Source: Branchiostoma floridae (taxonomy: Eukaryota > Chordata > Leptocardii > Amphioxiformes > Branchiostomatidae). Taken from it: a stretch of 64,000 nt of DNA. Position numbers and translations under genes: made by a program. Below the pieces are notes generated by a model. That model ran no database searches. It saw only the letters and a program-made list of their open reading frames with translations, and was not told where the DNA came from. Shown here one piece after another: positions 24,401-36,400 of the stretch (position 1 is its first letter; every line of letters starts with the position of its first letter). The DNA lies in assembly GCF_000003815.2 (NCBI RefSeq), contig NC_049982.1:3842542-3906541 (forward strand), in the 5' to 3' direction.

Positions 24401-27400
24401 GTCGGTCTCCAGCTCAGGCCGGCCCTTGGCCTGCTTGGCGATGTACTCCAAGGCGTCGGTCTTGGACGGGTGGCTAGAGTCGGAGTCGTAGTTCAGAGAG
24501 TCGATGTCTGCGTCGGTGTCATTTCCTCTGTCACCCTGGAGATTGTTTCAGAATGAATAACTGAACAACTTGATTTAACCCAGTTAAGCTCATTGAAAAA
24601 GTTGTTGCTATTTTGGCTGTGACAGGAAAGACATTGTTCAGTTACCATAATTTTTTTTAAAACAACCAAAGAAAATCCTCTCTTTTGACATACACTGCAT
24701 GAACTGTGACTCCAATTCTAAGGATTTTTCAATAGGGTGGCATGTGGCACAATCAACAGCAGCCCAAACTCAAACTCTTGAAAGAGTCTGGCACATTTCA
24801 AACCATCAAACAGAAAGCAACACAAGGCAGGCCTAAAACGTATTCTCACACAAGATTTCCAATAATAAAATCAAAGGACTAGTATTGCTTATGTACATGT
24901 CTGTGTATACAGGTTGTATGTACATGTATATGTCTGTGGTCACAATACCAGGCTGCTGCCTTGTGTTCAAATTGTATTGTACTTGTCACAACCTGAATAA
25001 AGTGCTGTTTGAGCCTTTTCATGTCGAACATAAAATCAAGTGGATGTCCAAATCTGTGATAAAAGCTAGCAACAACACCAGCAACACAATATAATTATGA
25101 ATGTATTTTACCTCTTCGTGGAACATGGGGTTGATGGCTTGTTTCTCGGAGTCCGGGGAGGGCGTGGTGGCTGTGGAGTGGGGAGACATGGTAACGGGGG
25201 AGGGGCTCTCCTGCAGCATTGGTGGAACCTGTAGGAGAAGAAAGATGCACCACATGAAACCAGATTGTTTTTGCTGTTTGTTTTTTTTCTTTCTTCCTCT
25301 TGGCAGAAAGGGTTTGCAGAAAAGGCTGGACTGTGCATAAGGCCTGGTTACCTGGGCTGGCTATCATGTCAGGCTAGTTAGATACACCCATTTATAGCCC
25401 CAATTCTTTTTGGGGGGGGGCATGGTGACGGGGGAGGGGCTCTCCTGTAGTATTGGTGGAGCATGTGGGAGAAAGATGTGCCACATAAGGTAACTGTCAC
25501 ACAGTACAGGTGCTGAGGACCAGGTTCTGGTCAAGACCTGAACCTGATTGTCTGCGAAAACTTGTGAATGGGTGATACTGAAAGCAATGGTCCATCCTGC
25601 CGGTATAATACATGTGTATGTTCATAGTCGATACTATCTGAAACATGTAACCGTTTCCAAAATCACATACTGTTGCATAAGTAACTGTTTTTTGGCGTTA
25701 CCTGGATGTTGCAGTGGCAAGATATGATGATGGATGTAAAAAAAGTGCACAATCAGTCACATGCACCCAGTAATATGACTTGTTGCAGCTGCACCTGGTT
25801 GCTTACCTGTAATGTGCTGGGTGGCGAGCAGTGAGCCAGGGCCTCTCTGTCTACCTCAATCTCAGGGACACCTGTGGACGACAGACACCGACCGACATGT
25901 CCTAAACTTTACTAGAGGCACAAACAGGGCAGGGCAGTCAACAGGCCTTCAACAGTTCTGCTGCAGACTAACAGTGGGTTCTAGATACCAGCATTCAGAA
26001 TTTGACATTTTGTGTAGTTTATTCAATCATAGACCAAGGAGATTAATATATAGAGACCTCCTTGGATAGACTAATTCCAGCTGCAGACTCGTTATGCATA
26101 GTTGTTTGTTTGTATTTGTGCATTTCAACTTTCAATTTTTTGTTCTGCATTTTCAGTTTTGATGGAAATTGGCAAGGCTATGGGATCAGTCCATTGTTAC
26201 TGCCAGTCCTTTTTAGAGTGGACGATTTTCTTTTGTAACTTCGTCCTCTTTGCTTGTTGTTATCCAAGGAAAAGACTGATGTACTTTGTGAAGCAAGTGT
26301 AGAATGCAGCTTTCTGTTGAAGGCCCTTTCTTGTCCCTTCTTGCCCCCAAAAGTAGACAGAAACATGCAACAAAATGACAACAGCAACAGAAAGAGAATG
26401 AGAGACCAAGGGTATAGGAGAAGCTCGAAACGCAGCAGGGGAAAAAACTGACAGTCAGACTTCCCGTTTCTACGGTAACCGTAGAACATCCTTCCCATGA
26501 TGCACTGCTGTTGTCATGGTAACACATTTTCTACACATGCGCATGTCCAACATGCGAGTCGGCCGTTATCCAAGCCTACCATTCTCGATTGCGAGGTTCG
26601 AACAAAGGAAGAGCAAACCGAGAAGACCTCATGCTACTTCAGGCCTGACCCTACAACAGAATAAGGAAGGAAAAAAGAAAAGGAAGGACAGAGCAAAACG
26701 GTATGTATAATGAATCATAAGGAAAGAGGTCTAAGACTAAGAACACAGAACATGCTACTAACTTGGAGTAGTACCACTAATGCCACTGTTAATCATGTCC
26801 GTCACAAAGTCACTTAGTGACGAATAGGACGAACTTGTCGTGGATCCGCCCGCGTCGTCCTCGCTGACCTCCGACCCCGTGTCGCTGCCCGACTCGTCCG
26901 TGGGAGGCTCCGATTGGTCGTCCACCTGGTCGGTCAGGGCGAGCTCGAGCGCGGAGGCCAGGGTGGAGTTGTCGTCGTACACGTTGAACTGTACAGCGGC
27001 CAGCTGGTGTGCGTACCACTTCGGCTTGTCTCCTATCAGCACGGGGTCATGCACAGCTACAGGGGGCAGGAAACAAGAGAGAGAGAGAAAACTGGTTACA
27101 TCAGCTGGTGAGCGTACCACTTCGGCTTGTCTCCTATCAGCACAGGGTCATGAACAGCTAAAGGGGGCAGGAAACAAGAGAGAGAGAGAAAAATGGTTAC
27201 ATCAGCTGGTGAGCGTACCACTTTGGCTTGTCTCCTATCAGCACGGGGTCATGGACAGCTGCAGGAAACAGGAAACATGAGAGAGAGAGAGAACTGGTTA
27301 CATCAGCTGGTGTGCGTACCACTTCGGCTTGTCTCCTATCAGCACGGGGTCATGAACAGCTGAAGGGGGCAGGAAACAAGAGAGAGAGAGAGAAATGGTT

Positions 27401-30400
27401 ACATCATTGAATGATAAAACTCTTGCAGCACCAATCAGTAATGTCAATGAAGGTAAGACATCGAGGTAGAAATTACATTATGCAAAATAGATAAATCAAC
27501 CAGAAGGGTTCTCTAAGAATTTATCAATTATTACCATTATTATGATGGTGATTACCATGGTATGGCTGATAATTGTCCAATTCAACTTGAACGATGATGA
27601 TCATTTGATATACAAGACATTACTGTATTACATGAAAAAACTGGTGATCCCTACGATGCAATTCTAAAATCAAAACTAAAAGAACATGGTTTGACTTACT
27701 GTTTTGTATTCTCTGAAAGGTTGTGTTTGTCGGCGCCAGGCACCATTCTCCAAAATACTCCACCGCCTGCATCATGTAACAACACAGAGTTAAAGTTCAT
27801 GAGTTGTAAAACTCAGAGCTATACCATTAACATGCAAGAACATACTTGTAACTGCACCCATCACTGTGTTGGTCCCCAATCGTTTGTCTGTTCTGAGCAA
27901 AGCACACTGGAATGTTAACGCCATTGGATAGCGCCTGGATAAGGCCAATGATTAAAATATGTTGCAAAGCTCTTACTATTGTTACAGTAGAGCAAAAAGT
28001 CTGTGGTTTATGCAGGAGCATCATTGACATCATAGTAATTCTAAGTTGAATCCCCCGGTGTCCATCTTGGCGAGTAAGTGGATTAAACAATGGCAAATCT
28101 GAGTGCTTTAAGGGCTTACACTGCAATCCAACATGGCGCAGTTGATTACCAAAAGTTGTATAAAAGATGACACATCTCTATGAAAATGCTACAGATTTGA
28201 GTATCCCTCACCTGAGTGGAAGCCAGTCTCTTGATGAAGTCCGTCTGCTTGCCCCTGGACTTGAGGAATGTGGCGAGCTGGAAGGCCACGACCGGGCGCG
28301 GGTACAGTCTCAGGGTGCGGGTGTGCACCCAGTGGTCACCCAGCACGTTCTTAGAGGTGAAGAACTTCACCATCGCAACTCTGAGGAAATAAATTTTTAA
28401 AAATCTCAATCTTGTGTCTTACTACAATTTAATATATTTTTTTCCTATAAAGCTCATGTATGTCATCTCCAGACAGCTGGGTTGCCACTTCAACTTAAGA
28501 AATTTGATTTCCAAGAGGCAAAACCCAGTCCTAGTATCCATGATTGCTACAGAGGCAGAATCTGTAATTTTCATGACTGACCTCCTCTTTCTTCATTCCT
28601 TTGAGGCAGCCGCCCTCATCATGTTGAGGATTCTGCAGCTTTTAAATATCACGGGGTCTACTGCCCAAGCTGGGAGGAGTTAAACTTTGGATTTAAAAGT
28701 TGAAAGAGTTGTCGAGAGTGCCACCTCTGCCGGAAGATTATTTCACTTTCTGATCTGACCTGGTTACTAGCATGCTATGTCAACAGAATCCACATCATTC
28801 CCATAGATGAGTGGGTTTAAGCCCATCTCAGGAGCAAAATTTGTAGGACTTTAAACACGTATCAACAATAACTAACAGTAGGAGAACCCTGTGAGACATT
28901 AAAAAATATGTCTAACGATGACTGACCTGGTTGCTATGTCGACAGAATCCACATCATTCCCATAGATGAGCCGGTTTAAGCCCATCTCAGGAGCAAAATT
29001 TGTAGGACTGTAAACACGGATCAACAATAACTAACAGTAGGAGAACCCTGTGAGACATTAAAAAATATGTATAACGATGACTGACCTGGTTGCTATGTCG
29101 ACAGAATCCACATCATTCCCATAGATGAGCCGGTTAAAGCCCATCTCAAGGGTCATATTGCATTGTAAACAAATATCCACGATGACTACAGTAAGAGAAC
29201 CCTGTGAGACATTAAAAAATGTGTCTAACGATGACTGACCTGGTTGCTATGTCGACAGAATCCACATCATTCCCATAGATGAGCCGGTTAAAGCTCATCT
29301 CAAGGGTCAGATTTGTAGCTCTGTAAACAAATATCCATGATGACTACAGTAGGAGAACCCTGTGAGACATTGAAAAATGTGTCTAACGATGACTGACCTG
29401 GTTGCTATGTCGACAGAATCCACATCATTCCCATAGATGAGCGGGTTAAAGCCCATCTCAGGGGTTGACGGGGAAGCGTTCCTCACCGGTACGGCCAGGT
29501 TTTCCTCCTGCACCTTGTCCAGGTTGAGGATGGGCTGAGGGGCCATGCTCATACTGGACAGGGCCTGGAAGGGGAGGTTACATAGATTAGCATAGTACTG
29601 AGGGGCCATGCTCATACTGGACAGGGCCTGGAAGGGTTTGGTACATAGATTAGCATAGTACTGAGGGGCCATGCTCATACTGGACAGGGCCTGGAAGGGT
29701 TGGTACATACATGTAGATTAGCATTAGTACTGAGGGGCCATGCTCATACTGGACAGGGCCTGGAAGGGGAGGTTACATAGATTAGCATAGTACTGAGGGG
29801 CCATGCTCATACTGGACAGGGCCTGGAAGGGTTGGTACATACATGTAGATTAGCATTAGTACTGAGGGGCCATGCTCATACTGGACAGGGCCTGGAAGGG
29901 TTGGTACATACATGTAGATTAGCATAGTACTGAGGGGCCATGCTCATACTGGACAGGGCCTGTAAGGGGAGGTTACATAGATTAGCATAGTACTGACCAT
30001 GCTCATACTGGACAGGGCCTGGAAGGGGAGGTTACATAGATTAGCATTAGTACTGAGGGGCCATGCTCATACTGGACAGGGCCTGGAAGGGGAGGTTACA
30101 TAGATTAGCATAGTACTGAGGGGCCATGCTCATACTGGACAAGGCCTGGAAGGGGAGGTTACATAGATTAGCATTAGTACTGAGGGGCCATGCTCATACT
30201 GGACAGGGCCTGGAAGGGTTTGGTAAATAGATGGGTGTTAATTACTCAATGACATTGAACTTTGTTGCAAGATCATGCCTGAAGGCAACAATGGTATACA
30301 GAATTGTATACAATTGGCTGAAAGGTGTCAAGGGCCATGCTTATACTGGACAGGGCCTGGAAGGGTTTGTTACATACAATGTAGATTAGCATACTTTATA

Positions 30401-33400
30401 CAACTGTCTAAATGCCGAGGGGCCATGCTCATACTGTACAGGGCCTGGAAGGGTTTGGTACATATATTAGCATACTTTATACAACTGTCTAAATGCTTAG
30501 GGGCCATGCTCATACTGGACAGGGCCTGGAAGCGTTTGGTACATAGATTAGCATAGTACTGAGGGGCCATGCTCATACTGGACAGGGCCTGGAAGGGGAG
30601 GTTACATAGATTAGCATTAGTACTGAGGGGCCATGCTCATACTGGACAGGGCCTGTCAGGGTTGGTACATAGATTAACATACTTTATACAATAGTGTAAA
30701 AGCTAAGGGGCCATGCTCATACTGGACAGGGCCTGGAAGGGTTTGGTACATAGATTAGCATTAGTACTGAGGGGGCCATGCTCATACTGGACAGGGCCTT
30801 GAAGGGTTTGGTACATAGATAAGCATTAGTACTGAGGGGCCATGCTCATACTGGACAGGGCCTGGAAGGGGAGGTTACATAGATTAGCATAGTACTGAGG
30901 GGCCATGCTCATACTGGACAGGGCCTGGAAGGGTTTGGTACATAGATTAGCATTAGTACTGAGGGGCCATGCTCATACTGGACAGGGCCTGGAAGGGGAG
31001 GTTACATAGATTAACATAGTACTGAGGGGCCATGCTCATACTGGACAGGGCCTGGAAGGGTTGGTACATACATGTAGATTAGCATTAGTACTGAGGGGCC
31101 ATGCTCATACTGGACAGGGCCTGGAAGGGTTGGTACATACATGTAGATTAGCATAGTACTGAGGGGCCATGCTCATACTGGACAGGGCCTGTAAGGGGAG
31201 GTTACATAGATTAGCATAGTACTGACCATGCTCATACTGGACAGGGCCTGGAAGGGGAGGTTACATAGATTAGCATGGTACTGAGGGGCCATGCTCATAC
31301 TGGACAGGGCCTGCAAGGGGAGGTTACATAGATTAGCATAGTACTGACCATGCTCATACTGGACAGGGCCTGTAAGGGGAGGTTACATAGATTAGCATAG
31401 TACTGACCATGCTCATACTGGACAGGGCCTGTAAGGGGAGGTTACATAGATTAGCATGGTACTGAGGGGCCATGCTCATACTGGACAGGGCCTGGAAGGG
31501 GAGGTTACATAGATTAGCATAGTACTGAGGGGCCATGCTCATACTGGACAGGGCCTGGAAGGGGAGGTTACATAGATTAGCATGGTACTGAGGGGCCATG
31601 CTCATACTGGACAGGGCCTGGAAGGGGAGGTTACATAGATTAGCATAGTACTGAGGGGCCATGCTTATACTGGACAGGGCCTGGAAGGGTTGGTACATAC
31701 ATGTAGATTAGCATAGTACTGAGGGGCCATGCTCATACTGGACAGGGCCTGGAAGGGGAGGTTACATAGATTAGCATAGTACTGAGGGGCCATGCTCATA
31801 CTGGACAGGGCCTAGAAGGGGAGGTTACATAGATTAGCATACTTTATACAACTGTCTAAATGCTGAGGGGCCATGCTCATACTGGACAGGGCCTGGAAGG
31901 GGAGGTTACATAGATTAGCATAGTACTGACCATGCTCAAACTGGACAGGGCCTGGAAGGGGAGGTTACATAGATTAGCATAGTACTGAGGGGCCATGCTC
32001 ATACTGGACAAGGCCTGGAAGGGGAGGTTACATAGATTAGCATAGTACTGACCATGCTCAAACTGGACAGGGCCTGGAAGGGGAGGTTACATAGATTAGC
32101 ATAGTACTGAGGGGCCATGCTCATACTGGACAAGGCCTGGCGGGGGAGGTTACATAGATTAGCATTAGTACTGAGGGGCCATGCTCATACTGGACAGGGC
32201 CTGGAAGGGGAGGTTACATAGATTAGCATTAGTACTGAAGGGGCCATGCTCATACTGGACAAGGCCTGGCGGGGGAGGTTACATAGATTAGCATTAGTAC
32301 TGAGGGGCCATGCTCATACTGGACAGGGCCTGGAAGGGGAGGTTACATAGATTAGCATTAGTACTGAGGGGCCATGCTCATACTGGACAGGGCCTGGAAG
32401 GGGAGGTTACATAGATTAGCGTAGTACAATGAACTTTGTTGCGAGATCATGCAGGCTATACAGTGGTATACAGCATTGTATACAACTATCTAAAAGGTGT
32501 GGGGCCATGGACCGAGCCTGTGAAGGGGAAGAGGAAATTGGCACATAGATTAGTCACTTACTTAGTTGCTTAATTACTTACTTACATAGATTAGTCACAC
32601 AAGATTTATTCTATTCCCTAGTCAGAAGGTAACGTTTGCTTTGGAGGATACAAATGTATATATCCAAATGGTCAATCCAAATCGCCAATTAGAGACTGTG
32701 ATTCCCTAGAAGTGTTTCTCTTGTGTTTCATCAGGTAATCAATCACTCCTAAGAGAAGAGCACACAAGAACAGTATATTTATCAGACAGCTGGCTGGCAG
32801 GCCCTTGTAATTCTGTGAGTGGAGTCACGGATATAAGCCATGATTCCATTGGGGTTTGCATGCTTCAATCATACAGTGGAACCATAATTATAGATGTACT
32901 AGTATGTGTCTACTGTATGACAGAGGTTCGCAAAGACCCAGCTGAGTCTGGCAGGACTAATCACTAAGTGAGTTTTGCAATATTGGAAAGGGTATGGAGG
33001 GAAAGGTTGTGATACAGGTCTGGGTGAGTAATACTTTTTTTATCATAGTTATCATCAGCTTCCATAATACTTCTAATCTGAAAGTAGAAGAACATCATGC
33101 ACACAATAGTGGCCAGGCATTACCTTGGGTAACAAATGTACATGACTTGTTCAATGTAGAACAGGCTTTTAGCTAGCTACAGACACGATTAATGTAGGGG
33201 GGTTGGGGGGCATCGACCTTCCATGGTTCTGAGTTTTAGAGAATTTTAAGTTAAAATGGTGCATTCTGAGGTACAAACATGTATCCTGAAAGGCAAATCA
33301 CTGCTAGAGAGGTCACAGTCTTCAACTGTGACATGCCTGGTCAATCAGAATTTCATGCTTGTCGGAGGATCTGCCCCCCAGTACAAGGGCCTCTTCAGTG

Positions 33401-36400
33401 TGTCTAGTGCATCCAATTTCTAGCATCATTTTCAGAACTTTCGACAAATTGATGCCTGGACGCATGCTTGGCTAAAAGCCTGATGTAGAAGGGTAGTAAG
33501 AGGTTGGAGAGCAACAGAAAATGACAGGTGATGGCGAGAAGAAGAGACAGACATGAAGCTACATACCCGCTTTACATCTAGACCCTGGCGGTCGTGGTGG
33601 AATGGTTGGATGAGAGAGACAAAATCACATCACAGTGTAAAATGTGTACAAAAACAGAAAAATACAAGTTGGAAAAAAATTAATTTAAACTAAAGCTGAA
33701 ATAAACATGTCACTGAATGCATGCATGCATCACAGTACTATCAGCTACAGCCAAAAATACTGTCAATACAGATCTTTCACAATATCGGATGTGTAAGGAA
33801 TGTTCATCATTGTAAAAATACACTCTACCTTCTCTTGTTGAAAAGCTGGGATCTGTTGAAAAATCTACTTTGTTTTGTTCCTAAGTAAGGGGCCTCTAAT
33901 GTTGTACAACAGTTTATGTACAATGTAACTAGGAGCAAAAATCAAACTTAAAGATGATAATACTTAACAGAGTGACAGAGCAAAGAAGGTGTTGAAACAT
34001 GTTATTTCTCATGTTGTGATTTTTACCTGTTTGAGGTGATTTTTGAGCTGGGTACCCTCCGGCTCTGGGAGGGGAGGTAGTTCATCAGCACAGCGCGGGA
34101 CGGTGATCTGGGGAAACATGACACAACATTGACATGTCAGGTGAAGGACTTACAAAAATGTATCACAAGTGATCTTTTGACTTGACTGAATTTGGTTTAT
34201 TTGGCTGTAAGAAATACAGCCAGGGCTACCCAACTAAAACCAAAGGCTATCATCAAGACCTGGTAACTGTAAAATATGCAATCAACAAAAATGAACGGTT
34301 ATGTTTATGTATGTTTAGTCTAATACATGAGATTTTTTGTTTGAACTGGGTTATACAGACAACGCAAGAAACATGACAGAATATACATTACAGATGAAGG
34401 ACTTATCACAAAGGATCTTCTTTTTTTTGGGATTTGATTTGATTTATTCGGCTGTAAGAAACACAGCCAGGGCTACCCAACTAGCCGTAGTCTATTATCA
34501 AGGGCTAGCCCTGCATGGTAACTGTACAATATACCATCAACAAAATAAACGGTTACATTACGTTACCGATACATGAAATTTAATTTTTGAACTGGGTTAT
34601 ACAGACAATGCAAGATTACAAGGGATCTTCTTTTCTTATTTCACTTCCTTGTGCCTTGAAAGTAATTGACACACCAAATTTATTGGAACTTGTGCAGAAC
34701 TACAATATCATGTAGATTTTTCTATGATTTGTAAAATTTCATGCTGTTAGACTAACTAATTTTATAAATCATCGAAAAATCTACATTGGGCACTAACTCT
34801 TTGTTACTGGATCCTGTTTGAAGAAAAAAATACAATCTAAAAACTGACCTTGTTAGAATCCAAGTCGATGAGCCAGACGTCATCAGGCAGTTTGAAGTCT
34901 GCCTTGTAGAGGAAGAAGCTGGCAGGGACTCCAATGATGTACGGGGATGGGACTAGCAGCAGCTACCGGGAAATAGACACAAAATGTGACCAACAATAAT
35001 TTAAGTCTCAAATTATCATGAAAGCTCATCTGCGTTGGAAGTAATCATAGTATTGTACGTACAATGCTGCACTTTCTTCCAACACAAAAGTATGCACAAT
35101 TCAAATTTACAACGACCACTGTCGTCTTGACCAATTGCTGACGACATGTATCTGCAAGATCACGTATCCATAACTCTTTCAATTTTACGTTCTGAAGTGA
35201 TTGGTCATCAGTATTGATCCTGAAAAAGGCAACAGTGGTCATTGAAAATTTGATCCTTGTGTACTTTTGTGTCGGAAGAAAGTTTAGCATTGTACTAAGA
35301 TTTACGTTTCAATTCAGTTCAGGTGTAAAATGTTTCCAATTGCCATTACAAGCGGTACATTAACAAGTTGAATGCCAAATGAAATTGAAGTAATATGCAT
35401 GATACTGAAAAACTGATCTCCCTCCAAGCTTGGCATGGAATAAAAATCAAATCACACAATAACAGTACACATGCTTTGCAATTTGGATAAAAAACAAGAG
35501 TATGTAGGAACATCCAAGTAGGCCCCCGTTAATAGTGTGCCCGTTAACAGGGTGCTATGCCTCGTCGTCTGTGGTGCAGAGTTAGAAACTTTGATGTGAA
35601 AATGGGGCATTCTTTTAGAATTGGACTTGATGTTGAAACCATGCTTGACCATGTCACTATTCATGGGACCACCCGTGCCCTAGCATGACCAGTGGTGATC
35701 TAAATTTCCCCCTTTTGGCGCAATTTGTTCCCAAATGTATGAGTCAGGGTACATCTATGAATAATTTCATCAGGTTGGTACGTCACTGAATAACGAGACT
35801 CTTTTTACACAACCATTGCTTTATTCACACCGACGTTTTGGTGACCGTCTGTCACCTTCTTCAGGGCAATTCTGACTGGTTCACATTGTACCGCAGGACA
35901 GGTGTCGCTGCTCACAGTTCAAATGCGGTCACAAAACGTAAAGTATTTACATATGTACAGACAGATTTATGCAAAATATTTACAATGCGGTCACAAATGC
36001 AAAGGAGTGTAAATGTCCTGCAGTACAATTAATGTGAACCAGTCAGAATTGCCCTGAAGAAATTGACAGACGGTCACCGAAACGTCGGTGTGAATAAAAC
36101 AATGATTGTGTAAAAAGAGTCTCTTTATTCAGTGTACATCTAGTTTGTTAGTATGGGGCGCAGGGCCCGTTTCAGAAAAACAAAACCTATGTTGCAGTAC
36201 ATTTTGTACCTGTTCTGCACAACTCATGCAGGTGGGGAGCAGGGGGATGACTGGGAACATGTACTCCATCGGGTAGATCATCGCCACAAACGCCATCACA
36301 CTCATGGACAGGGCGTTGTAGTCTCTGGACTGGAGTACAATCTGGAGGGATGGGAAACAACAACAGTTAATCACACTCATGGACAGGGCATTGTAGTCTC

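Noticed and set aside
24274-24556. Arg/Ala-rich plus-strand open frames
   Set aside because: Antisense to MADD exon 15; composition reflects GC bias.
26840-27280. 146-codon plus-strand open frame
   Set aside because: It is antisense to MADD exon 12 and its array; the minus strand has the conserved protein.
29307-31698. Repetitive open frames reading [16 protein letters not shown] as a repeat protein gene
   Set aside because: They are read-through of the exon 9 acceptor array; each unit carries an acceptor and intron, and only the left-most is joined to the rest of MADD.
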